From NCBI GenBank assembly GCA_964364175.1, contig CAYILR010000003.1, forward strand, positions 1 to 64,000: 64,000 bases of DNA, in the 5' to 3' direction. Shown here in pieces: positions 15,979-25,092 of this stretch; positions within the stretch are counted from its first letter, which is position 1, and each line of letters opens with the position of its first letter. The notes below the pieces were generated by a model. That model was not told where the DNA came from, did no database searches, and saw only the letters and a program-made list of their open reading frames with translations. This stretch comes from CAYILR01 sp964364175. Lineage in GTDB: Bacteria > Bdellovibrionota > UBA1018. The position numbers and the translations under genes are program-made.

Positions 15979-16950
15979 TTATATTTTGCTAGCAGCCCTA
16001 ACGAGACCACGAATTTCCCGGCGTGCTGCCATAATCGAATTCATCTCGTCTAGAAGGGCCTTGCGAACGTCTTCCTTGCCTTGTGCTACAAGAAACGCAT
16101 CCAGATCAGAAAACTGATACATCAAGAGATTGACCGACCGGTTAAAAAGACGATTCACTTTAGAATGGCGCGCAGCGGCAGTACATTGAGCAACAACATC
16201 AGAATTTTTAAATGGCTTTTCGATCGCAGCAAAAATTCCATTTTGTATCGCTTCTATCAGTGATTCAGTCGTCAAAAAGCCACTCAAAAAAATCACTGGG
16301 ATTTCCGGATCAATCGCCTTGACCTCACGGAGCACCTCTACGCCTGTTTTTTGGGGCATATTATAATCCGTCAATACAACGTCGGGGGGCCTTCGCTTGA
16401 CCTCGTTTATTAATTCGACCGGATCAAGAAAGGTGCAACAGGTGAGCCCATGAACCTCTAAAATTTCTTTGATAGTCGTCAACAAATCCGATTCATCGTC
16501 AGCTACATAAATTAAAAGTCCATCCGTTTTTGGTATGATCGTTTTTTTTGCCACCGGCTCTCGACTTGTCGCCCCAGAACCCGAACTCAATGATTCAGTC
16601 TTGTTCGGAGTGTCAAAATCAAATTGAACATCAACCCCCTCCAAAATTTTCCTTGCAGCATCCGCTCCCTGGAGAAAAAAAGTAATCTGATTTTTTTCAA
16701 TTTTTCCGAGTGCCTTGCAATCCGAGAAAAGAGTTTCAAGCTGATGCATGTGACCTTGAAGCGCCTCCATGCCCAACATTCCCGCCCCACCCTTCAGACT
16801 GTGGAAAACTCGGAAAATTGCATCATAGCATTCCAAAAATGGGGCTCCACTCTCGATTTTAAGCAACCCCTCTTCGGCTGAGTCTAATAACTCAGCAGCC
16901 TCGATCTTAAAATCCTGAATTTCTTCGTCTGAAAGTTGAATGGCCGTCAC
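15979..16950 (-). CDS. Hpt-receiver protein
   Basis: The 323-residue protein has an N-terminal Hpt domain with His 50 (VFHSLKGGAGMLG), a Ser/Thr-rich linker, and a receiver with Asp 195 (LTDYNMPQKTG) and a KPF switch region. A helical C-terminal tail of about 60 residues ends in basic residues. It has no kinase or DNA-binding domain, so it is probably a phosphotransfer intermediate. The start is GTG with AAGGA 7 bases upstream. It is transcribed divergently from the big chemotaxis operon and lies just upstream of the REC-CheA gene on the same strand, so it may link the two CheA proteins. Confidence 0.88.
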   Translation of the reverse strand: MTAIQLSDEEIQDFKIEAAELLDSAEEGLLKIESGAPFLECYDAIFRVFHSLKGGAGMLGMEALQGHMHQLETLFSDCKALGKIEKNQITFFLQGADAARKILEGVDVQFDFDTPNKTESLSSGSGATSREPVAKKTIIPKTDGLLIYVADDESDLLTTIKEILEVHGLTCCTFLDPVELINEVKRRPPDVVLTDYNMPQKTGVEVLREVKAIDPEIPVIFLSGFLTTESLIEAIQNGIFAAIEKPFKNSDVVAQCTAAARHSKVNRLFNRSVNLLMYQFSDLDAFLVAQGKEDVRKALLDEMNSIMAARREIRGLVRAASKI

Positions 16951-17026
16951 GGTTTTTTCCTTGCTTAATTGATTCTCTACTAAAAATTAATCTTGTTCAT
17001 CCTAAATTTTTGCTTATCATCAAAGA

Positions 17027-19759
17027 ATGGCATACAAGATTTCGGATTCTGCGCTCGCCGAATTTATCGCCGAGTCCGAGGAAATCATTCAACGCGTTTC
17101 AGCCAACCTAGGTTCGCTCGAAAAGGGAGACTCCTCACTCCAACTTCTCGACGCGCTCTACCGCGACATGCACACGATGAAGGGAAGCGCTCAGCTTTTC
17201 GGATTTCAACGCGTCGGAAAATTGGCTCACGCCATGGAAGCAAGCCTGGGCCCCGTGCGGCGCCTCCAAACTCAAGTGGGGCGGCCACTCATCGATGTCA
17301 CCTATCTTTGCTTGGATTTTGTCGGGCGAACGGTCAAAGCCATCCAATCAGGAGAAGGCGAAGAAAAATTTGATTCCGAGTTTCAATTGCTTTTACCCAA
17401 GCTCATTGATGCTGCCTCTAGGCAATTTGGGGGAGAGATGGACCCCATCAAGGACGGGCTCGGAGTTTTAGAAATTCCAGTAAAACCCTCTGCTCCAATT
17501 CCAGCTAAAATCCCAACTCCAACTCAGATCCCCATTGAGAAAACTATGTCAGAAGAAAAAACAAAGGTAGTTTCAGAAACCCATGAAAAAGACACGAGCT
17601 CCGCCGTCACCGACACTACGATTCGGGTTCAGGTTGCTCTGCTAGATCGGCTCATGAATCTCGTCGGCGGCTTAGTTTTGGTGAGAAATCAAGTTCTCCA
17701 ATACCTCAATCGCAACGAAGATCTCGAATTCCTGAATTTGAGCCAGAGTCTCAACAGCATCACCTCTGATTTGCAAAGCGACGTCATGCGGACTCGGATG
17801 CAACCGATCGGCAATATTTTGACCAAATTTCAGCGAGTCATTCGAGACCTCGCCCGCGACTTGGGGAAAAAAATTGATCTCACGCTGCAAGGCGTCGACA
17901 CCGAACTCGACAAAACATTGCTCGAGGCCATCAAAGATCCGTTGACCCACATCATTCGGAACTCATGTGACCACGGTGTTGAAACCATCGAAGATCGGAT
18001 TAAAGCAAAAAAGCCGGAAACCGGCCATGTTTTGGTCCGAGCATTTCATGAAGGTGGACAAGTTGTCGTCGAAATCTCGGACGACGGAAAAGGCTTGGAC
18101 AAAGAGCGTATCCTGGCCAAGGCCGTCGAAAAAGGGCTAGTCACTCCAGAACGCGCAAAACAAATGCAAGAGCATGAGATTTTTAATCTGATTTTTGCCC
18201 CCGGCCTCAGCACGGCCAAGCAAGTCAGCGCCGTATCCGGTCGCGGCGTGGGAATGGATGTCGTCAAAACCAATATAGAAAAAATTGGCGGTACCGTTGT
18301 CGTCAGTAGTGTACTCGGAAAAGGCACGACCATTCGCCTGAGCATCCCTCTCACCCTCGCAATCGTTCCTGCCATGATTGTGAGAAATGGCCAGGACCGA
18401 TTTGCAATTCCGCAGGTTAAACTCGTCGAGCTGGTGCGTGTCGAAGGAGAAGGTCGAAGAGATCGCAGCGATCGATTAGAATTTCTTCAGGGGAAACCGA
18501 TGTACCGGCTCAGAGGAGAACTTCTTCCCCTCGTGCGACTCGACTCGATCCTACAGGGAAAACACTCGCAAACAGAATCCCAGACGAATACCTCCCAAAC
18601 CACGAATATTGTGGTGCTGAATGCGGAAGGAGAATGCTTCGGCCTGATCGTCGATGAAATTCTCGATACGGCCGATATCGTGGTCAAGCCACTCAGCAAA
18701 TTTTTGAAGTCGTTGTCTATTTTCTCGGGAGCCACCATCATGGGAGACGGATCGGTGTCTCTTATTTTAGATTCTACAGGAATTGCAATCTCGGCCAAAA
18801 TTGATACCAAATCGCACCAATCCGATGAATCTTTTGCAGACGTCAATCGAGGCAAAAAGCCAGCGTTCAGCGACGCTCAGGAGTTCCTTCTCTTTCGCCT
18901 CAACCATCAAAGTGTACATGCCATCCCGCTCTGTCTGGTTCATCGGCTTGAAGAGTTTAAGATTTCTGAAGTCGAGGTCTCGGGCAATCAACGTGTCGTC
19001 AGATACCGAGACGCAATACTCCCTTTAATTTCACTCAACCGCTCTTTAGATTATTCCGAGAGTACTTCGAAGGAAAATAAAAATAGTATCTCCACCATCG
19101 TGACGCAAAGATCGGGACGCAACTATGGAATAGAAGTAGATGAAATTTTGGATATCATTATGATTGACGAGATGGTTGATGATTCAGTTCGAGATCGGGA
19201 TGGAATATTGGGCAACGTTGTCTATCAAAGTAAGGTCATTGTCGCTGTCGATGTTCTTGGCGTAATCGAACAAGAAACCGCCAAGATGAAAGGGACAGCT
19301 ACTCCGGAGTCGTCAAAACGTTCTGCTCTCGCAGAAATTGAGTCCATGTCTCGGGAGCTCAAAAACAAAAAAGTGAGAATCTTGTTTGCCGAAGATGTGG
19401 CCTTTTTTAGAAAGCAGGTCTCAAAACTCCTCGAACAGGCCGGCTACGAAGTCACCGTATGCGAAGACGGAAGCCGTGCCCTTAAAACACTGGAAACTGC
19501 AAAAGAAGACACATTTAATTTAATACTCTCAGACATCGAAATGCCGAACATGAATGGAATTCAGTTGGCGCAGGCAGTTCGTAAAAATGAAAAATTTGGA
19601 AAACTGCCCATGATCGCTCTCACTACTCGATTCAAGGCCAAGGATGTCGAAGAAGGTAAACGTGCCGGATTTAATCTCTATATGGAAAAATTAAACCCAG
19701 AAAAACTTTTGGCTGCTATAGAAGGAATCATGGGGCAAAAAGAGGGAATGACTCAATGA
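17027..19759 (+). CDS. cheA: CheA-type kinase with two CheW-like domains and C-terminal receiver
   Basis: First gene of a 12-gene chemotaxis operon, 910 residues. Order: Hpt (His 49, DMHTMKGSAQLFG), a Pro-rich linker (about 150-190), P3 dimerisation helices, a HATPase (HIIRNSCDHGVE, DDGKGLD, GRGVGMDVVK), a CheW-like domain, a second CheW-like domain and a receiver with Asp 836 (LSDIEMPNMNG). A fused receiver in CheA usually acts as a phosphate sink or feedback element. No P2 domain is evident. The stop overlaps the cheW start (ATGA). The promoter must lie in the 76 bases shared with the divergent Hpt-REC gene. Confidence 0.95.
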   Translation: MAYKISDSALAEFIAESEEIIQRVSANLGSLEKGDSSLQLLDALYRDMHTMKGSAQLFGFQRVGKLAHAMEASLGPVRRLQTQVGRPLIDVTYLCLDFVGRTVKAIQSGEGEEKFDSEFQLLLPKLIDAASRQFGGEMDPIKDGLGVLEIPVKPSAPIPAKIPTPTQIPIEKTMSEEKTKVVSETHEKDTSSAVTDTTIRVQVALLDRLMNLVGGLVLVRNQVLQYLNRNEDLEFLNLSQSLNSITSDLQSDVMRTRMQPIGNILTKFQRVIRDLARDLGKKIDLTLQGVDTELDKTLLEAIKDPLTHIIRNSCDHGVETIEDRIKAKKPETGHVLVRAFHEGGQVVVEISDDGKGLDKERILAKAVEKGLVTPERAKQMQEHEIFNLIFAPGLSTAKQVSAVSGRGVGMDVVKTNIEKIGGTVVVSSVLGKGTTIRLSIPLTLAIVPAMIVRNGQDRFAIPQVKLVELVRVEGEGRRDRSDRLEFLQGKPMYRLRGELLPLVRLDSILQGKHSQTESQTNTSQTTNIVVLNAEGECFGLIVDEILDTADIVVKPLSKFLKSLSIFSGATIMGDGSVSLILDSTGIAISAKIDTKSHQSDESFADVNRGKKPAFSDAQEFLLFRLNHQSVHAIPLCLVHRLEEFKISEVEVSGNQRVVRYRDAILPLISLNRSLDYSESTSKENKNSISTIVTQRSGRNYGIEVDEILDIIMIDEMVDDSVRDRDGILGNVVYQSKVIVAVDVLGVIEQETAKMKGTATPESSKRSALAEIESMSRELKNKKVRILFAEDVAFFRKQVSKLLEQAGYEVTVCEDGSRALKTLETAKEDTFNLILSDIEMPNMNGIQLAQAVRKNEKFGKLPMIALTTRFKAKDVEEGKRAGFNLYMEKLNPEKLLAAIEGIMGQKEGMTQ

Positions 19760-20244
19760 CCATTGAAGAATCCGAGATCAACACCGATCAATCCCGACAA
19801 TTTTCCACATTCTATATTGCAGATCGTCTCTACGGAATTGACGTCATGAAAGTTCAGGAAGTGACTCGTGCGCTCCCTATGTCGAGGGTCCCTCTCGCCC
19901 CCAACTACGTTCATGGACTCATCAATCTTCGCGGACAGATTTCCACAGCCATTGGACTGCGTGAACTATTTGAGCTGACGGACAAGACTCCCGAAGTACA
20001 AATGAATGTTGTCTGCCGTGCAGGGGACCTGCTGCTCTCTTTTATGGTGGATCGAATCGGCGACGTCATGGAAGTCCCTCAAAAAGATTTCGAAGTCACA
20101 CCCGATACAATTCCTGACAATGTGCGCAGATTTATGGGGGGCGTTTATAAAATTCCCGGCACGCTCTTGAGCATTCTTGAAATTGAAAAAATTACAGAAA
20201 TTATCACCCAGTCGTCAAGCGATCTCCCTCCCAACAACCCGTAA
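19756..20244 (+). CDS. cheW: CheW chemotaxis coupling protein
   Basis: A 162-residue single-domain CheW, the scaffold joining chemoreceptors to CheA. Family features are FYIADRLYGIDVMKVQEV at the N-terminus, the MSRVPLAPNYVHGLINLRGQI core and a VDRIGDVMEV segment. The ATG overlaps the cheA stop by 4 bases, so translation is coupled. The soluble chemoreceptor gene follows 17 bases later. Confidence 0.95.
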   Translation: MTIEESEINTDQSRQFSTFYIADRLYGIDVMKVQEVTRALPMSRVPLAPNYVHGLINLRGQISTAIGLRELFELTDKTPEVQMNVVCRAGDLLLSFMVDRIGDVMEVPQKDFEVTPDTIPDNVRRFMGGVYKIPGTLLSILEIEKITEIITQSSSDLPPNNP

Positions 20245-20261
20245 GCGAAAGGAAAATCAAA

Positions 20262-21863
20262 ATGGAAGTGTCTCTCAATAAACTCAAAAAACCAAACGGC
20301 TCTAGCCCTGCCGGATCTAAGCCACAAGCTCAAGCAAATGATGTCGTCATCGAGCAGGATATACTTCGTGAAATGCTGGAGAACGCTCCTGTCAATATCA
20401 TGACAGCCAGTCTCGATGGTGAGATCAACTATTTGAATCGAAAAAGCCTGGATACACTCCAAAGCATCGAAAACCAGCTGCCCGTGTCTGTCGATCAGAT
20501 TCGGGGCGGATCGTATGATGTGTTCCATAAGAACCCATCCCATCAAAAAAAGCTTCTCTCCAATGAACGGAACCTCCCTCATCGCGCCATCATCAGCATT
20601 GGCAACGAAAAACTCGATCTCCTGGTGACCGCGCTGAGAAACAAAGACGGAGAATACATCGGCCCCATGGTGACATGGGAAGTCGTGACGCAGAAATTAA
20701 TCACGGAATCCGAAATGGCACGCGTGCAATCCATGATGGAACAGGCACCGATCAACGTCATGATGGCAGACCTGGATTTCAACGTCACCTATATCAATCC
20801 AAAAAGCCGCGAAACTCTTAAATCCATTGAGAAACATGTCCCCATCTCGATCGACAAAATCCTGGGCAGCTCCATCGATGTTTTCCACAAATCTCCAGAG
20901 AAACAAAGAAGGATGCTGGCCGACCCGCGCAACCTTCCTCATCGTGCCAAAATCAAAGTGGGGCCCGAGTCTCTGGATCTGTTGGTTTCTCCCATCTATG
21001 ACGGCAATAAAAAATACCTGGGGGCCATGGTCACCTGGAGCGTGATCACCACTCAACTCCAGTTGATTGAATCGCTCGAACAAACAGCCTCGCAATTGAG
21101 TGCCGCCGCAGAGGAGCTTTCAGCCGTCGCGACTCAAATGACCAAAAATGCGGGCGAGACTTCTGAAAAATCGATGACTGCCGCTGCCAATGCAGAAGAA
21201 GTTTCAAAAGGAGTCCAGACCGTCGCAACGAACACCGAAGAAATGGCCGCTTCGATCAAAGAAATTTCGAAGTCATCCTCGGATGCTGCTGGAATTTCCA
21301 AGGATGCGATGAAAAAAGCTGCGGAAACCAACGCCACTATCACTCAACTCGGTGAAGCGAGCCAGGAAATCGGCAATGTGATCAAAGTGATTAGCTCGAT
21401 CGCCCAGCAAACCAACCTACTGGCATTGAATGCGACCATCGAAGCCGCGCGTGCCGGTGATGCTGGGAAGGGTTTTGCGGTCGTAGCCAACGAGGTGAAA
21501 GAGTTGGCTAAGCAAACTGCAAAAGCGACTGAGGAAATCACCACAAAAATCGGTGCAATTCAAGAAACATCCAAGGGTGCCGTCGGTGCAATCGGTGGGA
21601 TTTCTAAAGTAATTGAACAAATCAACGGGATTTCAATGACGATTGCCGCTGCTGTCGAAGAGCAGACAGCGACAACCAACGAAGTGACCCGCGTCGTTCA
21701 AGAATCGAACACCGCAGTCGAAGGGATTGCAACCATAGTCAAATCTGTGGCTGGAGCTGCTCAAGAAAGTGCCACGGGTGCCTCTCAAACCTTAGAAGCC
21801 GCTAAGAACCTGTCTCAATTGGCGCTTCGCTTGAAAGAACTAGTCACCAAAGTTCAAATCTAA
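20262..21863 (+). CDS. soluble methyl-accepting chemotaxis protein with two PAS domains
   Basis: The 533-residue receptor has no signal peptide, membrane segment or HAMP domain, so it is cytoplasmic. Two tandem PAS domains (about 30-145 and 155-265) are clear repeats of one another: each has INY/VTYINxKS, a DVFHK(N/S)P motif, an NLPHRA motif and an (E/S)LDLLV...MVTW ending. The conserved histidines make heme or another cofactor conceivable but do not prove it. The C-terminal half is a standard signalling coil with the tip QQTNLLALNATIEAARAG and a GFAVVANEVKELA segment. AGGA lies 8 bases before the ATG. It is probably the sensor of this operon. Confidence 0.93.
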   Translation: MEVSLNKLKKPNGSSPAGSKPQAQANDVVIEQDILREMLENAPVNIMTASLDGEINYLNRKSLDTLQSIENQLPVSVDQIRGGSYDVFHKNPSHQKKLLSNERNLPHRAIISIGNEKLDLLVTALRNKDGEYIGPMVTWEVVTQKLITESEMARVQSMMEQAPINVMMADLDFNVTYINPKSRETLKSIEKHVPISIDKILGSSIDVFHKSPEKQRRMLADPRNLPHRAKIKVGPESLDLLVSPIYDGNKKYLGAMVTWSVITTQLQLIESLEQTASQLSAAAEELSAVATQMTKNAGETSEKSMTAAANAEEVSKGVQTVATNTEEMAASIKEISKSSSDAAGISKDAMKKAAETNATITQLGEASQEIGNVIKVISSIAQQTNLLALNATIEAARAGDAGKGFAVVANEVKELAKQTAKATEEITTKIGAIQETSKGAVGAIGGISKVIEQINGISMTIAAAVEEQTATTNEVTRVVQESNTAVEGIATIVKSVAGAAQESATGASQTLEAAKNLSQLALRLKELVTKVQI

Positions 21864-21879
21864 AGGCGAACGCTTCACC

Positions 21880-22965
21880 ATGAGAGTACTCATCGTTGAC
21901 GATTCAGTAGTTTTTCGATCTCAGATCAAGGCGGCCTTGGAAGGGGCCGCCTTGATCGAAATCGCTGGAACGGCCAACAACGGAAAAATAGCTTTACAAA
22001 GATTAGCCCAATCCTCAGTCGACTTGGTGACCCTAGACATGGAAATGCCGGAAATGAGCGGACTCGAAACCATTCGAGAAATTCGTAAGGCCAAATTTCC
22101 GGTGCGAGTGATTATTTTTTCGTCCCACACCACACGCGGATCCGAACTGGCATTGGAGGCATTGGCTGCGGGCGCAGATGATTTTGTCGCAAAACCCACG
22201 GGCGAATCCATTTCAATGGAATCGGCTTCGGAAAGAATCAGAAACGAACTACTTCCCAAAATATTTCAATTTGCAGAATCTCATGCTTCGAAGGAATTGA
22301 GTTCAAAGAAACCCGAGACTGCCCGTCCTCCAATTTTTTCCACTCCTCCGAGTACTCCATCACAGTCCTATACCAAAAAAGGACTCGAGACTTTCAGACC
22401 CGATGTGATCGTAATCGGATCATCGACCGGGGGACCTCCAGCTCTCGAAAAAGTGCTGACAGGAATCACTGTTCCCATTCGATGCCCTATTCTGATCGCT
22501 CAACACATGCCACCGATTTTCACCGCTTCACTCGCAAAACGTCTCCAGGAAGTCACAGGAGTTCCTGCTGCCGAAGCCAAAGATCAAGAAGAACTGCAGA
22601 ACGGAAAAATCTATATTGCTCCTGGCAACTACCACCTGTCGATCGTGAAAGGTCCGTTAGGGGTTCGCCTCAAGTTAGATCAGGGGCCGCCCAGAAATTC
22701 AGTGCGCCCAGCGGTCGACACGCTTTTTGAATCTGCAGCACAATGCTACGGGTCCAAGTGCATGGGATTTGTTTTGACAGGAATGGGAGAGGATGGACTT
22801 CAGGGAGCTAAAATCATCAAACAGGGGCTGGGCGGCGTGATGATTCAAGATCGTCTGAGTTCAGTCGTATTTGGCATGCCAGGCGCCGTGTATCAGTCAG
22901 GTGCCTATGATGAAATGGGAAATCTTTCCTCCATCAACAGCATGATTCGGAATATGACCACATGA
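21880..22965 (+). CDS. cheB: CheB protein-glutamate methylesterase
   Basis: CheB removes methyl groups from chemoreceptors and so resets adaptation. The 361-residue protein has a receiver (Asp 53, TLDMEMPEMSG), a Ser/Pro-rich linker and a methylesterase domain with the catalytic Ser 182 (GSSTGGPP), His 209 (AQHMPP) and Asp 305 (GMGEDG). All catalytic residues are present. It lies in the operon with cheR and the soluble receptor. Confidence 0.96.
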   Translation: MRVLIVDDSVVFRSQIKAALEGAALIEIAGTANNGKIALQRLAQSSVDLVTLDMEMPEMSGLETIREIRKAKFPVRVIIFSSHTTRGSELALEALAAGADDFVAKPTGESISMESASERIRNELLPKIFQFAESHASKELSSKKPETARPPIFSTPPSTPSQSYTKKGLETFRPDVIVIGSSTGGPPALEKVLTGITVPIRCPILIAQHMPPIFTASLAKRLQEVTGVPAAEAKDQEELQNGKIYIAPGNYHLSIVKGPLGVRLKLDQGPPRNSVRPAVDTLFESAAQCYGSKCMGFVLTGMGEDGLQGAKIIKQGLGGVMIQDRLSSVVFGMPGAVYQSGAYDEMGNLSSINSMIRNMTT

Positions 22966-22990
22966 ATCAACAAAATGGGAGAGACTGAAA

Positions 22991-23866
22991 ATGAAATTTT
23001 TTGGAGAATACCTCATTGAAAAGGAGATCATTAACGAGCAAATGCTGGTCGATGCTCTCGTTGAACAAGCCAAGCTGACGCCATCCATCACCGAGATTGT
23101 CCATCGATTGAAACTTCTCAGTCCCTCAGAGCTACTCAAAGTCATCGCACATCAGTCTAAAAACCAAACAGGGTTTGTTGAGGCTTGCAAAGAACTCAAT
23201 CTCTGGACTGATGCTTTGCGTGCGCACGTAGCACAAGAAGTCTCATCCACCCGGACTCCCATCGGACAGATCCTCATCAATCGAGGATCCGCGTCGTTTG
23301 ATAAAATCACGCATGCATTAGATGAATATTTGAGCGAAATTGAAAAAGCGCCAGAGGTCCCAGCGAATGCCCCCTCTGAACTAGCGAAGCCCACGCCGGC
23401 TCCGGCAGGAGCTACTGCCACAAGGGCAATTAGTCCAGAACAGATCCAAGATTATTGTGAAATCGTCAATGATTCTGTACGCACCACACTCACCCAGTTT
23501 TTTGCCTCGCTCAAATCTGGTGAACCGATCGTAGCCGAAACGATCAAATCGATTTGTGATCTTCTGCACCGGGCGGCGGGCACCGCCAGGTTTATTCAGG
23601 CATCCAGTTCAGAAAAAATATTTTCAGATCTTGAAGCAGTTCTTCGTACTATCGACAAGCAGGGTGCAGACAAACTTCCATCTAAGGCAAAACAAGATCT
23701 GGCTGATATTGGCACTGATTTTCTGGAAATCATTTGGGGATTTCGCCAAAAACTCATCGAGAGCGGCTCGGAGCAAGATTACCTCTCAGCCGAAGACAAG
23801 AAAAAACACTTCGATAATTTTTCCTCAAAAAATACAGTGTTTCAATTTGATTTGAGCATGCTCTGA
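22991..23866 (+). CDS. chemotaxis-operon protein: MshEN-like N-terminus plus Hpt-like C-terminus
   Basis: A 291-residue protein not assigned to a named family. The first 115 residues hold motifs like GspE/PilB N-terminal (MshEN) domains (FGEYLIEKEIINEQMLVDAL, then IGQILINRGSASFDKI), which in some ATPases bind c-di-GMP. A Pro/Ala-rich linker (about 118-145) leads to a helical bundle with LLHRAAGTARFI. That resembles an Hpt active helix with His and Gly retained but without the usual Lys. GGAG lies 9 bases before the ATG. Its place between cheB and cheY suggests a phosphotransfer or adaptor role, possibly c-di-GMP-responsive. This is inference. Confidence 0.65.
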   Translation: MKFFGEYLIEKEIINEQMLVDALVEQAKLTPSITEIVHRLKLLSPSELLKVIAHQSKNQTGFVEACKELNLWTDALRAHVAQEVSSTRTPIGQILINRGSASFDKITHALDEYLSEIEKAPEVPANAPSELAKPTPAPAGATATRAISPEQIQDYCEIVNDSVRTTLTQFFASLKSGEPIVAETIKSICDLLHRAAGTARFIQASSSEKIFSDLEAVLRTIDKQGADKLPSKAKQDLADIGTDFLEIIWGFRQKLIESGSEQDYLSAEDKKKHFDNFSSKNTVFQFDLSML

Positions 23867-23879
23867 AAGGGACCGTTGC

Positions 23880-24272
23880 TTGAAAATTTTATCTATTGAC
23901 GACTCAAAAGCGGTTCACGCCTACTTGACGGACTGTTTCAATGAAACCGATCATGTGCTGGAACACGCCTATCTAGGTGCAGAGGGCATTCAAATGGCCA
24001 AACAATTGCATAATCATCCACAGGGACTGGATTTGATTCTGTTGGACTGGGAAATGCCAGGAATGACTGGACCGGAAGTTTTTCAGGCACTCAGGACAGA
24101 CCAAATCAATATTCCCATCATCATGCTGACATCAAAAAATGAAGTTCGAGACATTACCGACATGCTGACAAAAGGAGCGAGCGAATACATCATGAAGCCA
24201 TTTACGCCAGAAATTCTATTTGAGAAAATCGAAGCGGTCACCGGAATCCTGGTTAAAAAAAATGACACTTAG
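23880..24272 (+). CDS. cheY: CheY-like single-domain response regulator
   Basis: The 130-residue receiver has acidic residues DD at 7-8, phospho-acceptor Asp 56 (LLDWEMPGMTG), the conserved Thr/Ser (LTSK) and Lys (IMKPF). The start codon is TTG, with AAAGGGA about 9 bases upstream. Its 3' end overlaps the cheR start. It is one of two stand-alone CheY proteins in this operon, the other at 27823. Confidence 0.92.
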   Translation: MKILSIDDSKAVHAYLTDCFNETDHVLEHAYLGAEGIQMAKQLHNHPQGLDLILLDWEMPGMTGPEVFQALRTDQINIPIIMLTSKNEVRDITDMLTKGASEYIMKPFTPEILFEKIEAVTGILVKKNDT

Positions 24273-25086
24273 CAAACCTCAAATCAAATTTTTTGCTGAT
24301 TTTATTCAGACCGAGTTGGGTATTGTCTATACTGAACCCAACTATTATCAACTGGAAAAGCGCCTCGACGACGTAGCTAAGGCTCTCAGTCTCCCTTCAT
24401 CTATTGATCTTCATACTCAAGCGATCCAGGGCATCGCTGGCAGCCTCAAACAACTTCTCTTGAACATCGCCACCAACAACGAAACCTCCTTTTTCCGAGA
24501 CCCCAAGGTCTTTCAGATTTTTGAAAATTTTGTTCTCCCTGGATTGAAAAAAAACAATCCCAAAGCTCTCCTTTATCGCATTTGGAGCGCTGCCTCGAGT
24601 TTTGGGCAAGAACCGTATTCGATTGCTATGGCAGTCAGCGAATTCCAGGCTAAAAACCCTGGCCACCCTCGCTTTGAAATCCTTGCAACGGATATCGCCG
24701 ATCACGCTCTCGCCAAAGCCAAAACTGGCGTATACAGCCAGCTTGAGGTCCAGAGGGGGCTAGCCGCTCCACGACTGGTCAAATATTTCAAAAACTCGGA
24801 AGACACTTCTTGGGCTCTCCAGCACGAAATCAAGAGTATGGTGAGATTTGATAAATTAAATCTATTGTCACCCTTTACTGGGCTCGGTAGCTTTGATGTG
24901 ATTTTTTGCCGTTATGTCTTGATCTACCAAGATGTGGCCAAAAAAAAAGAAATCATGGCCAAGTTGGCCAAATGCCTCAATCCAGGAGGATTCCTGGTCC
25001 TCGGAGCCAGTGAAAGCGTCATGGGACTCTCGGACGAGTTCAACCAAATTTCTGAGGGCGGCGCAATCCTCTATCAAAAAAAGTGA
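24262..25086 (+). CDS. cheR: CheR protein-glutamate methyltransferase
   Basis: CheR transfers methyl groups from SAM to receptor glutamates. The 274-residue protein has the family motifs NNETSFFRD (N-terminal helix region), RIWSAASSFGQEPYSIAM (SAM-binding glycine-rich loop), LATDIADHAL and DVIFCRYVLIYQ. The frame extends upstream to 24220, but ATG 24262 overlaps the cheY stop by 11 bases and gives the normal CheR length. Partner of the cheB two genes earlier. Confidence 0.95.
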   Translation: MTLSKPQIKFFADFIQTELGIVYTEPNYYQLEKRLDDVAKALSLPSSIDLHTQAIQGIAGSLKQLLLNIATNNETSFFRDPKVFQIFENFVLPGLKKNNPKALLYRIWSAASSFGQEPYSIAMAVSEFQAKNPGHPRFEILATDIADHALAKAKTGVYSQLEVQRGLAAPRLVKYFKNSEDTSWALQHEIKSMVRFDKLNLLSPFTGLGSFDVIFCRYVLIYQDVAKKKEIMAKLAKCLNPGGFLVLGASESVMGLSDEFNQISEGGAILYQKK

Positions 25087-25092
25087 CCTGAA

